From the NCBI RefSeq assembly GCF_900497805.2, contig NW_020954702.1, positions 970,708 to 1,034,707 of the forward strand: 64,000 nt of DNA, read 5' to 3'. The DNA is from Vombatus ursinus (taxonomy: Eukaryota; Chordata; Mammalia; Diprotodontia; Vombatidae). Under the pieces are notes generated by a model. That model worked only from the letters and a program-made list of their open reading frames with translations. It ran no database searches and was not told the DNA's origin. The position numbers and the translations under genes were made by a program. Positions 11,180 to 21,969 of this stretch are shown here, in pieces (the stretch's first letter is position 1; each line of letters opens with the position of its first letter).

Positions 11180-12160
11180 GAAGGCATTTGGTACTTGACA
11201 GTTTTACAGTGGATTACAGGGAGCCAAACAAAGTCATCATGCCCATCTCCACAGCTGTTTCTGATTTCGTCAATATTGTAGATCAGGTAGCCCAAGCCCA
11301 GGGTGAGTGATATGGGGCTATTAACCTTGCCAATGCTTTCCCCTCTATTTCTTTAACTGAAACTAGTCAGGAGCAGTTTGCTTTCCCCTGGGAAGGAGTC
11401 CAATTCACTTTCACTGACCCTCAGGGCTACCTGAACTCTTCTTTGTACTGCCAGAATTTGGTGGGCAGAGACCTAAAAGAGGTTTCCCTTCCTGAGGACA
11501 TGGGTGTACCCCATTATTCTGATGACATAATATTGACTGGATCAAATGAGGCCATAGATCAGATGGTGGTCCAAATGAAATACAAGAGATGGGGGGAAAA
11601 CCCTAAGAAAATCCAGGGTTTAGCCTACTCAGTCAGGTTTTGGGGAAATACAAAAGAAAAGGAAAGGCTAGAGGATTCCAGGCACAGTCTAGAATAAGCT
11701 ACTGATACTTGCTTCCCCATGATCTAAGAAGTAAGCTAAGAGACTTATTGGACTCTTTAGATTTTGGAAAACTGTCATTCCCTATCTGGATATCTTGATG
11801 GCCCCCATTTACTCAATCACCCACAAATCAGTGTCTTTCAAGTGAAGATTTTCAAGTCTTTCAAGAACAGACGACAGTTCTAGAAGATGTAAAGCAGGCT
11901 ATCCATCTCTCCCCTTAGGCCCTTATGACTCAGTAAAGGCCCCTGTTTCCAGAGGTCTTTGTGTCCATAAAAACCAGGCTGGTTGAAGCCTTTGGCAGGC
12001 ACCAAGGGGTGGCTGCAACATGCATAGTTTGGATTCTGGAGCTCCAAGTTCCCAAGAGCAGCTTTTGAATAGCAGTTGCTTTCCTCTTTTTGAGCCCTAA
12101 TTGCTACTGAACAGATGACACAGGGTCATACAATCAGGTTTTGTTCAGAGTTGCCTACTA
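11180..12160 (+). pseudogene. ERV-L pol remnant (reverse transcriptase to RNase H)
   Basis: The best preserved part of the fossil virus. It keeps recognisable RT blocks, including the catalytic-loop region near 11500-11530 in the form HYSDDIIL, and further right the thumb/connection text (WKTVIPYLDILMAPIY) and the start of the RNase H-like region. These blocks match ERV-L-class pol from family knowledge. Not functional. Confidence 0.72.
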
Positions 12161-12752
12161 TTGGCTGAGTAATACAAGATGGTCCATCTTGTGTAGAGCA
12201 TAAGAGGCTTCTATTGCTAAATGGAAATTTTACATTAGAAATCATGCTTCCTCAGGTCCCTCTGGTGTTAATGCTTTTCACAAATAGGTAGACTATGCCA
12301 GGGACTTAGGCCCCCAGTCCAGACTTTGAAACCTTGCCTCCTCTGCTGGCCCAATTGACTGCGAGCTTTATGGACATGCCTCTGGTGGAATGCCATTCTG
12401 TCTAGTCATCTGATGGTTCCTTCTGCTACAAGAGAAGCACAAATGGACTTCAACAACCACTAGTCTGGTAACAGAAGATACCTTAGTGGATAGGTGTACT
12501 ATCAAAGCTTTTGAGTTGACTGAGCCTTGGGTTGCATGGCTGGCATGTGAGAAAGCTTTGAGCAGAGATCTTCGTCTTCATAGTTCCTGAGCAGTGGCCA
12601 TGGGTCTGACCAGGTGATCTGAGGCCTGTAAAACAAAGGATTAGACAATCAAAGACTTTTCCCTTTGGGGTCAAGACCAGTGGGGGAAAAATTTTGCTGA
12701 TGCCTCCCACTGTATACAGTTGTTTGTGGGGCATGTCAACACCCAGAGGCAT

Positions 12753-12806
12753 ATACTAAAAAAACAAAAAAACAAAAAAAAATGAAACAAAACAAAAAAA
12801 CAAACG
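12753..12806. repeat. A-rich simple repeat
   Basis: Imperfect (CAAAAAAA)n tract with units such as AAAACAAAAA. It lies inside the fossil virus region and may mark the tail of an unrecognised insertion. Confidence 0.7.
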
Positions 12807-13599
12807 AACAGGTTTTGAGCAGTTACAAGAGTAGTAGGGGTTATGGAGTGAATCCAGTGTCAATTTAGATATTTGAGCGGTGATGCTATGCTGTGCTGGG
12901 CACAGGACCATATGATCCCTTTTACTAAGGACAAGACAGTTATTCCTAACCCATGTGATACTCAATCTATCAACTGGAAAAATTGAAACCCCCCATCTCA
13001 GAGTGAAAGGGTTGCCCTTAGTGACAAACAATGCCATCATTATGCCCACATCAGGTGCCCAATCTCCCAGAAGTCATGTCTATGACAAATTGATTCTGCC
13101 TTGGAAAGGGGAAAGACTCCCTTATCCAGTGGATTCTTTGATCTAGTCTCTAGGATGACTTACCTGAATAAGAATGGATTGTTTTTGAACATATGTCTGG
13201 CTGATCCTCACCAACCCTTCCTCAGCCTCAAGGTTCTTGCCCTCTCAGAGGGCTCTATACACACTAGAAAAGTAGCTCAGGTCCCTTCAATTGGTAGACT
13301 TCCTTTCCTTTTGGATGGTTTAGGGAACTCCTTCCTAGAAAAGGCTTGGGAGACCAAGGAGTGGTATTGTTAAGAGGAGTCTTGCTTTCTGTATTGTTGG
13401 GAGGCCCAATGGAACCTGGCAGGCAGGAGAAGCTGCTGTGAGTAAGTCACATGATATGGTAGGACCTGCATCTTCCTATGCTAGCTAAACTCTACAGTTT
13501 GTCTGCCAGTGATACAGTTTAGTAATAAACTATTTTTAAGTAATATCAGCACAATTTTTTAAAAAAAGTTTCACATAATGGTCACACCCCATTTTTTTG

Positions 13600-14430
13600 C
13601 TAAAAATTTTGGCATAAAATCTGCTATGATTATGCGGTGAAATGCAGTACTCACTTCCCATAAACTACTCTTCTGGCCCACTTCAGCCACACACAAAAAT
13701 GGCTGTACCTTTGATCTTGCCATCACCCACTTTCATGTTCAAGAATGTGCCTGGTTCATGTTCAAAAACTCTGAAATCCCCTTATCTGACCATAATCTAT
13801 TTACTTGTTCAACTCTTTCTCCGCCTTCCCTTACACAACCCTACTTTTTATCCACTTTGAATGCTTTGACTCCTTAGCTTTCTCCCAGGTCATCTCTTCT
13901 GTCCTAGCCACTCTCTCCTCTCATCTCGACTGCTTAGTAAACCAATTCATCTATATACTACCCTCCTTTCTTGAATGCCTAGTCCCTTTATCATATCATT
14001 GATTATGCCCAGCCAAGCCTTAACCTTAGATCACTCCCACCATCTATTACACACATGGTGCTGAACAAAGGTAAGAAAATCTTGCAACTGTTCTGATTGG
14101 GTCTACTACAGATTTATGTTATATAACCTCAACTGGGCTCTTACCACTGCTAGGCAATCCTTTTATGCCTCTCTTATTCACTTTCCCACCCTCCAAAGAA
14201 GTTCTTTCTCACCTTTTCATTCCTCCTTAAACTTATTTTTTGTCCAAAAATTTCTTTGTGTCCCTTTCCATATAGAGCACACCAAAATTACTCCAAGGAG
14301 TTATTGTAACATAGATATTCTTGGAGGTCCAGGCAACTTTCTTTTGAGTCTCTATTCTAAAGAGTATCTGAAATTTACCCAATGGATCTCTGCCGCAACA
14401 AGGGCAATCCTAATAAAATTCTAAATTTGC
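13600..14430 (+). mobile_element. L2-clade LINE fragment, ORF2 endonuclease-RT spacer
   Basis: The plus strand carries decayed L2 coding text. Near 13690-13800 is the end of the endonuclease domain followed by LTIIYLLVQLF-like sequence. 14116-14180 reads YNLNWALTTARQSFYASLI, matching the conserved L2 block (KTALSSAKSAFYSSLI type) before the RT. The frame shifts several times. The same plus-strand segment recurs at 41085-41865. Confidence 0.62.
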
Positions 14431-14506
14431 CAAAAAACAAAATAGTACCAGCATGCTCAGGTCAAAAATAAAGGAAGACAGAAGGAAAGAAGAAAGAATG
14501 AATAAA

Positions 14507-14650
14507 AAATCATTTATTAGGTGCTTGCTATGTGCAAAGCACTGTGCTAAGCACTAGGGATACAAATAGAAAAGTAATACAGTCTCAGCCCTCTAGGAAC
14601 TCACATTGAAATAGGGAAGACAAACAGAAATTTCAACTGCAAATCAGATG
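14507..14650 (-). mobile_element. L2 LINE 3' end
   Basis: Reads CATTTATTAGGTGCTTGCTA then GCAAAGCACTGTGCTAAGCA on the plus strand, the reverse complement of the L2 3' end (AGCACAGTGCCTGGCACATA type), followed by antisense upstream L2 3' sequence. Confidence 0.8.
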
Positions 14651-15727
14651 GAAAGGTCCTATAATCCTTAGGGTGCAGAGACAAAGCAGATGGTAATGTG
14701 TCTTCTTTAATGTCATTTCCACTGATAAAATCATACTGGTTCCTGATGTTAAACAGAAAAAGAGAGATTGAAAAAAAAAAGAATTAGGTAAGCCCTGACC
14801 ACATGTGGAACTTTCAAAAGAAATTTAACACTCAGGGTTAACTGAAATCAGCCCCTCACAAAAATCAGACAGAGCTCCCCCTTATTTAGCACAATGGCTG
14901 AAGAAGCATCATGGGTTGGTGAATTTCACCAGTTTCTGTCCTTTACCTTCCCTTGACATTTGTACTGGATTTATTGCTCTGGGGTTGCCTGTCTCTTAAA
15001 TAGCCGAATTAGGCTGCTTCATGCTCTAATTCCACCCCCACACTAGATTCTGGTAGTTTTTCTCTCTCTCCCTCTTGGCTGGTCTGCCTCTGCTAATGTT
15101 TCTGCCCCAACTGCTCTGGTAGTCAACACCCTGATACTTGGATTCTCAAGAGTGAGATGAAGTTGCCAGCTGCCTTTGAGATCTCACAAGGCCCTGTACC
15201 AAAAGTAAAGAAGTAAAGTAAAAAAGTAATAAAAACAACACAAACAGGAGATGACCCCATTCCAAGCACGGAGTTGCCTAGGAGACCAGGACCTCATGGC
15301 TTATGGCCCAGTGTGGGGAAATGCAATGCCCCACTAAACCTCTGGAGTTCAGAAAGGAGTCCTTACACCTTGAGATTGACAGGAAGAAGAGGACATTCAT
15401 TTTTAATTCTATAAAAGAACAGACCCCCAACCGCTCAAAAGAGTATCCGTTTTCCAGATAATAACGTGCAGTTAAATGGACAACTTCTAGAGCTTATCTA
15501 CTGCTGTATGTACACATGCACACACATATCTATCAGAACAGACAGCACAAATGGATGATGAATTGATCCTTAAATTAAACAAACAGTAGAGACTGGATTG
15601 TCCTTAGGAAATTGTAAAACTTCTTTAATGATTCCAAACTTCTCTCAAACACAAAGGCGTATTTTCAAAATACTAACATGCTGTTATTGTTTGGTTGAGT
15701 CATGAGATATAATAGTCTCTGAAGATA

Positions 15728-15774
<47 letters not shown>

Positions 15775-16384
15775 CATATATATAATAGTCTCTGAAGATA
15801 CAGTGTTTAGATATATATGTATATATACATATACACGTTACTCTAAGTCATAATTAATATGAATATTTTATTTTGTTTAGGTGATTTTCTAAGTAATATT
15901 TTTCTTTCAAATACATTACCAGTTTGTTTTTCAAATAAATGTATTTTTGACTCTATGTGTTCATAATCTTATCCTTTCCCCATTTATGACACAAGAAAAT
16001 AGTATTAGACCTTTACAATAGATTCTTTTAGGGACAAGATTTATAATCATAAAGCTAATAATGACAATGTGGTGTTTTAAATTTTCCAACTAGTCTTTCT
16101 TATAACAACCTGAAAGGTTGGTAATATAAAGATTCTTTTTTAAGCTATGCGGTCTAGATTTTCTCATTGTTGAAAAGCTCAATCAAAGTGATTGATCATA
16201 AAAATATAAAATTTAATTTTGAAATAGTCCTTACCTTGACTTCTGAAATGTTGTTTTGGAAATCTGATGTTCAAAATTTATCCTTATGTAGAAGAATTAA
16301 CATTTCTTGTGCATTAATTTGACCACCATTGTAAATATATTTTATTTTAATTTAATGAGATGTCATACTTCAAGATTTGTAAAA
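14651..16384. other. Unique AT-rich interval, no gene seen
   Basis: No repeat family, conserved frame or RNA gene recognised apart from the TG microsatellite at 15707-15806. 15000-15300 is a little more GC-rich but has no open frame of note. Confidence 0.5.
15707..15806. repeat. (TG)n microsatellite flanked by a 26-bp direct duplication
   Basis: About 18 TG units (15729-15767). The same sequence, starting ATAATAGTCTCTGAAGATAC, lies at 15708-15733 and again at 15781-15806. The unit of about 73 bp with the TG tract was evidently duplicated. Confidence 0.93.
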
Positions 16385-16580
16385 TAATTTAAGTTTTATC
16401 TTAGTTGATCCTTACAACAACCCCGGGAGGTAGCTGCTATTATTATCCCAACTTTACAGATGAGGAAACTGAGGCTAAGGGAGGTTAAAGTGGCTTGCCC
16501 AGCGTCACACAGCTAGTAAACATGTGAAGCATGATTTACACTCAGGTCTTTCTGATTGAGTCCAGTACTCTATACCCTGA
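16385..16580 (-). mobile_element. MIR SINE
   Basis: Classical antisense MIR: CCTTACAACAACCCCGGGAG, ACAGATGAGGAAACTGAGGC, then GTCACACAGCTAGTAA in order. Well preserved for an ancient therian SINE. Confidence 0.9.
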
Positions 16581-17084
16581 AACATATAGATGTCTCTTTC
16601 CCCTTTTTTAAATTTAAATTTTTTTCTTTTTTGAATTTAGTATTTTATTTTTCCCCAATTACATGCAAAACAATTTTTAACATTTATTTTTAAAACTTTG
16701 AGTTCCAAATTCTCTCCCCTCCTTCCTCCCCACCCCTCTCATTGAGAAGGCAAGCAATTTGATACAGGTTATACATGTGTAGTCATGCAAAACACTTCCA
16801 TAGTAGTCATGTTGTGAAAGAAAACATAGACCAAAAAAAAAAAAGAAGAAAAAGAAAAAGAAAAAACCCTCAACAAGAATACAGAAAGTAAAAAAAAAGA
16901 AAGTGTGCTTCAAACTGTATTCAGATACCATCAGTTCTTTGTCTGGAGATGGATAGTATTTTTCATTATAAATCCTTCAGAGTTGTCTTGGATCCTTGTG
17001 TATTGCTGAGAATAGCTAAGTCATTTACAGCTGATCATCTTACAATATTGCTGTTACTTTGTACACAGTACATTTCACTTTGTA

Positions 17085-17735
17085 TCAGCTCATTTCTTTC
17101 CATGTTTTTCTGAGAGCATCCTGCTCATCATTTCTTTTAGCACAATAGTAGTCCACAATCACATAGCACAATTTGTTCAGACGTTCCCCAGTTGATGGGC
17201 ATGCCCTTAATTTCCAAATCCTTGACCCCAGAAAAGATCTGCTACAAATATTTCGGTACATGTAGGTACTTTTCCTCTTTGGGTTTTTTTTTTTAAATCT
17301 CTTTTTGGATACAGACCTAGTAGTGGCACTGCTAAGTTGAAAGGGTATGCCTAGTTTTATAGCCTTTTGGGCATAGTCCCAAGTTGCTCTAAAGAATGGT
17401 TGAATCAGTTTACAACTCCACCAATGGTGCATTAATGTCTCATTTTCCCCACAACCCCTCCAACATTTGTCATTCTCGTTTTCTGTCCTATGAGACAATC
17501 TAATAGGTCTGAGGTAATACCTCAGAATTGTTTCAATTTGCATTCGTCCAATCCAATCAATAGTGATTTAGAGCACCTTCTCATATGGCTATAGATAGAT
17601 TTGATTATGTCATCTGAAAACTGATCATATCTCTTGATCATTTATCAATTGGGGAATGACTCCTATTTTTATTAATTTGACTCAGTTCTCTATGTATTTG
17701 AGAAATGAGACCTTTATCAGAAAAACTTACTTCAA
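17085..17735 (-). pseudogene. L1 ORF2 C-terminal remnant (RT tail and zinc knuckle)
   Basis: Minus-strand 17085-17543 translates as a 152-residue open stretch with RYYLRPIRLSHRTENEN then CWRGCGENETLMHHWWSCK, the L1 C-terminal Cys-rich segment (CWRGCGEIGTLLHCWWDCK type). An A-rich insertion-like run (KKRFKKKNPKRK) interrupts GIPFQLSSAT...STYMYRN. Then comes the CPSTGERLNKLCYVIVDYY segment. The element has no RT catalytic core, so it could not move itself. Confidence 0.83.
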
Positions 17736-18240
17736 AAATTTTTTTTCAGTTATGATTGCTAACTGTACTTCACTTCATCCTATTTCCCACCCCCATTTAT
17801 TCTATTTTCTCTCTTCTTTCACTCTGTCCCTCCTCAAAAGTGTTTTGCTTCTACTACCACCTCTCCCATTCTGCTCTCCCTTCTGTCACTGGCCCCCCTT
17901 ACCTTATCCTCTTCCCTCCTACTTTCCTGTAGGGTAAGAGAAATTTTTATACCCATTTGCTTGTGTATGTTATTCCTTCTTTGAGCCAATTCTGATGAGA
18001 GTAAGGTTCTCTCACACCCCCCTCCCTACACCTCCCCCACTATGAAAGCTTTCTCTTGCCTCTCTTATGTGAGATAATATACCCCATTCTACCCCTCCTC
18101 TCCCCTTTCTCCCAATGCATTCCTCTTTCTTACCCCTTAATTTTTTTGGATATCATCCTTTCATATTGAACTCACACCTATACCTTAACTGCCCAGAAAG
18201 TTTTATGAGTTACTAGTATCATCTTCCCATGTAGGCAATG

Positions 18241-18925
18241 CAGTTCCTTCCTCCTCTCCTCTCCTCTCTTCTCATCTCCTTTCATCTCCTTCTTCCTCTC
18301 CCTCTGTCCACATAGGGTATCCTACCCTTACCTGTGGGTACTCTGTCCAAAGGAATGTAAATTTTAATCACTGGGACCTCAAAAGATATCTTGAAGTTTA
18401 TGGCCTAGATTTCTTTCTTAAGGACCATGCCTTAAACCCAAATCACTCTGGCTCTCATTGATTGGCCAACAATAGGTCCCAGTCCAAGCCCAGGGGGTCA
18501 TTGTTTGGACCCTGATTGCTCAGAGGAATGCAAATAGCAATTGTTTCTATTTTGGCCAGAAACCCTGAGGGTATTCCCCTCCCAGATCGAATTTTTTTTT
18601 TAAACTAGGTAAAAGAGGTTACTCTTTGCCTCATTTCTTACTTAGCCTTAGCCACTGAATGGCCATTGCCTCAGTCGAACTGAGATCTGGGAATAACCTT
18701 AACTTGAAAAGGCCATGGTCTCCCACTGCATATAGGGCCATCTCTAGTCATCCTGATCTATATCTTTCCACTGAACCCAGATGGTTCCAAAGGAGAAAGT
18801 GAGACTGGTGACTTTGCACAGACCTCCCTCACTTAAATCCAATTCACTTGCATGTCATGGCATCATCTCCCTGATATTATGGTCCTTTTTGAGAACAAAG
18901 GACAACAAAAACAACAACAGCCCAT
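18241..18925 (+). mobile_element. RTE-tailed marsupial SINE-like element
   Basis: A 0.68-kb plus-strand element inside the minus-strand L1 linker. It ends in GACAACAAAAACAACAACAG, an AAC-rich tail typical of RTE-mobilised elements. The flanks are CCCATGTAGGCAATG (18226-18240) and CCCATATAGGAATG (18922-18935), a diverged TSD. The L1 copy at 63570-63600 runs through this point without the insert. The 3' half (18690-18900) matches the minus-strand copy at 58272-58480; the 5' halves do not match. The first 60 bp is CTCCT-rich. Confidence 0.72.
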
Positions 18926-18999
18926 ATAGGAATGTGAACAGTTTAACCTTACTGAGTCCTTTATAATTTCCATTTCCTGTTTACCTTTTTATGCTTCTT

Positions 19000-20030
19000 T
19001 TGAGTCTTACATTTAAAAGTCAAATTTTCTATTCAGCTCTGGTCTTTTCATCAGGAATGCTTAAAAGTCCTCTATTTCATTGATTATCCATTTTTCCCCC
19101 TGAAGGATTATGTTCAGTTTTGCTGAATAGGTGATTTTTGGTTGTACGCCTAACTTCTTTGCCTTCCAGAATATCATATTCCCAGCCCTCGAATTCTTTA
19201 ATGTATAACCTGATAAATCTTGTGTTATCCTAACTGTGGCTGCATGATACTTGAATTGTTTCTTTCTGGCTGCTTGTGATATTTTTTCCTTGACCTGGGA
19301 GCCCTGGAATTTGACTATAATATTTCTAAGAATTTTTATTTTGGCATCTCTTTCAGGAGGTGATCAGTGGATTCTTTCAATTTTAATTTTACCCTCTTAT
19401 TCCGGAATATCAGAGCAGTTTTCCTTGATAATTTCTTGAAAGATGATGGCCAGAATCTTTTTTTGATCATGGCTTTCAGATAGTCCAATAATTTTTAAAT
19501 TATCTCTCCTGGATCTATTTTCTAGGCTGTTTTTTCCCCCAATGTGATATTTCACATTATCTTCTTTTTTTTCATTCTTTTGGTTTTATTTTATTGTTTC
19601 TTGATTTCTTATAAAGTCATTAGCTTCATTTGCTCAATTCTAATTTTTAAGGAATTATTTTCCTCAGTGAGCTTTTGTACCTCTTTTTCCACTTGGTTAA
19701 TTCTGCTTTTCAAGGCATTTTTCTCCTCATTGGCTTTTTGGACCTCTTTTACTATTTGGCCTATTCTGTTTTTTAAGGTGTTTTTTTCTTCTTCAGTATT
19801 TCTTTGTCATCTTTACCAAGTTGTTGACTCATTTTTCATATTTTTCTTGTATCACTCTCATTTCTCTTCCCAATTTTTCTTCTACTTCTCTTACTTGATT
19901 TTCAAAATCTTTTTTGAGCTTTTCCATGGCCTGAGACCAATTTATATTTTACTTAGAGGCTTTGGATGTAGATGTTTTGACTTTGTTATCTTCTTCTAAG
20001 TGTGTGTTTTGACCTACCTTGTTACCATAG
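19000..20030 (-). pseudogene. L1 ORF1 remnant
   Basis: Antisense ORF1: a coiled-coil region at about 19960-19640 (sense KLKKDFENQVREVEEKLGRE), the RRM entry near 19510-19460 (RRDNLKIIGLSESHDQ type), and a C-terminal domain to about 19000. Several in-frame stops and shifts. Plus-strand frames over this region (for example 19544-19999, rich in F and I) are shadows. Confidence 0.8.
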
Positions 20031-20808
20031 TAACTTTCTGTGGTCAGAATTTTTTCTGTTGTTTGCTCATTTTCTAGCCTAGTTTTTTTACTTTTAACTC
20101 TCTGTTAAAGTAGCTGCTTCCACAGTGGAGGGCACACTGTCTCAAGCTTCAGGGGCTTTGTGCCGCTGTTTCCAGAGATACTTCTAGGGACCTGCAAGTT
20201 TTCAGTTCTTCCAAGGTGGTATTATCTAAAGAGAGATGCATTTACTGCTCTCCTGGCCTGTGCTCTGATCTGTGAGTTACCGTAAGCACTTTTTTCTCCC
20301 CTGGAACTATGACAAAGGTCCCGGTTCCACTGCAGCCTCAAGTCCCGGTGTGCTAATGCTACTTCTTGCCCGGGGATTGCCACTGTGGACTGAAACCCAG
20401 ATCTGAATATAGGCAAAGCAACAGAATCCTGTCTCCAGTGCCAGCAAAGAGACCCCTGTAGTCTCCTGATCAGTTGTTCAACCCCCTTACAATCTATGGG
20501 CTGAGAGCTCCAGAAGCAGATGCTGATGCTGCTAATTCAGTTGCTCCCAAGGCCTGCTCCTGGTTTGCTGGGGCCCAGTCTACACTGGCATGGCCTGAGC
20601 TGGACTATGCTCCACTCTCCTTCAGATGTGACAGACTTTTCCTGTTGACCTTCTAAGTTGCCTTTGGCTGGAAATTTATTTCACCTTGTCCTTTTGTGAT
20701 TTCTGCTGCTTCAGAAATTGTTTGTATGTCATCATTTAAAGATGTTTGGAAGGTTTTTGGGGAGAGTTCAGGTGAGTCACTGCCTTTTCTTGGCCATCTT
20801 GGCTCCAC

Positions 20809-20852
20809 GTCTATTACTACATTTTAAATATGTAGTCTATTACTATGTTTTA
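20809..20852. repeat. Short tandem duplication at the L1 5' flank
   Basis: GTCTATTACTACATTTTA (20809-20826) is repeated as GTCTATTACTATGTTTTA (20835-20852), 16 of 18 identical, right next to the L1 5' end. No partner is found at the L1 3' end, so it is not the TSD. Confidence 0.75.
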
Positions 20853-21417
20853 GATTTAGTAATTTTAATGCAATTTTTCATTTAAGATAGCTATTTTCAA
20901 ACATAATTTTAAAGTTTATTTCTTATAGAAAACAGTAACAATTTCCAACAGATTGAACCTATACAAACCTATACAAATATGTACCTTGAGAATTACAAAA
21001 GAAAAACATATGAATTTCTGCTTGATTTTATAACATAATAAGTCTTAAATGAAATTTTATAGAACGTTATATGAATTTATTTTCATAATATTGATAATAG
21101 TACTTTTCATATGCCTTTTTATTTTATTATAACTATGGACAAATATTAGCTTAATATTATGAATTTTAAAATAGTCCTATACAGTCATTTTTACAAAATC
21201 CTGAAATGGCTGTAACAGTGCCAAAGGAAATTTTGAAAAAAAACTTCACAAAGGAATAGTTATAAGTTCCAATAAATTATCTGTGTTGATGGAGTTTTCA
21301 TAATTTTCTCAAAGGTTAGAAGGCCATTATTAAAATGTGAGAGTTAGAAAAAGTAAAACAGAAGAGAGGACTGAGTTTCAGAGATGAAATTAATGTCAGG
21401 GATAAGAATAGGAACTA
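20853..21417. other. AT-rich interval, nothing recognised
   Basis: Low-complexity-leaning AT sequence. No repeat family or frame longer than noise. Confidence 0.5.
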
Positions 21418-21646
21418 AACCTGTGATTTTTTTTGTACAGCAGACTCCCAGGTGAGGAAATGCTCTCTACCAGTGGGACTGGTACTTTTCTTTCACATTT
21501 CTTTCAATTCTTAGAGAATTATCAAGAACATTTAGACAGCAATCATTTGCCATAGGTCATGCAGTCCATATCTGTAAGAGACAGGACTTGAAATTGTCTT
21601 CCTAGCTTTGAGGCTGGTTTTATGTCCATTATGCCATACTGTCCCC
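21418..21646 (-). mobile_element. Marsupial MIR-core SINE (CTCTCTACCAGTG type)
   Basis: Antisense copy with ATGCTCTCTACCAGTGGGAC (21459-21478), a TTAGAGAATT block, and the core GACAGGACTTGAAATTGTCT, ending CATTATGCCATACTGTCCCC. The fuller family pattern is from memory. Confidence 0.65.
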
Positions 21647-21959
21647 TCATTAGCATATAAGTCAAGGAATAACACTTTTTAGGTGGTTACACTAAAAAGA
21701 GAATTTTGACATTGCTACTGGCAAGGTTCTGGTAATCTACTGCTTCATGAGTCAACTCAGAATCCCTATTATTCTGTCATAAACTATAGGAAGCTGCCTT
21801 CACACTGCTCCCTGATTTCTCATGTGCATTCATAACAACCCTATCTGACATCATCTTCCCTGCAACTTGCAGGGCAAATCCCCCAGAGACAATTATTCTA
21901 GGTTCAAACTAGCCTGTAGTTTTGTATCTACTCAAAGCCATAGCAAATGAGCCCCTATC
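21647..21959. other. Unique interval
   Basis: No repeat or gene recognised in this 0.3-kb piece before the mini-L1. Confidence 0.5.
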
Positions 21960-21969
21960 ATGTATTTAC

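Larger units (their letters stand above)
8800..13540 (+). mobile_element. ERV-L-class (class III) endogenous retrovirus fossil, broken
   Basis: A degenerate plus-strand retroviral relic. The firm part is pol at about 11180-12160, whose reverse transcriptase and RNase H text resembles ERV-L more than gamma- or betaretroviruses. The left part has an LTR-like tract with a poly(A) signal near 9016; the right part ends near an AATAAA at 13523. I could not match the two ends as paired LTRs, so outer limits are approximate. The gag, integrase and 3' regions are inferred from position only. It is broken in many places. It contains a later SINE (10688-10839). Age is old, probably shared widely among marsupials. 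Confidence 0.6.
16608..20808 (-). mobile_element. L1 variant with ORF2 mostly deleted (5'UTR-ORF1-linker-ORF2 end-3'UTR)
   Basis: Minus-strand element from a poly(A) complement near 16608-16640 to a 5' end at 20808 (sense start GTGGAGCCAAGATGGCCAAG). Sense order is 5'UTR (20808 to about 20030), ORF1 (20030-19000), a purine-rich linker (18960-17770), then only the C-terminal part of ORF2 (17735-17085) and the 3'UTR. The linker-to-ORF2 joint near 17735-17770 is the same as in the copy at 63035-63062. Without the 0.68-kb SINE at 18241-18925 it is about 3.5 kb, against about 6 kb or more for full L1. Confidence 0.8.

Noticed and set aside
17656-17937. 93-codon plus-strand frame rich in L, S and P
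   Set aside because: Shadow of the purine-rich linker of a minus-strand L1.
19544-19999. 151-codon F/I-rich plus-strand frame, membrane-protein-like
   Set aside because: It is the shadow of antisense L1 ORF1; the hydrophobic look comes from reading A-rich coiled-coil codons backwards.
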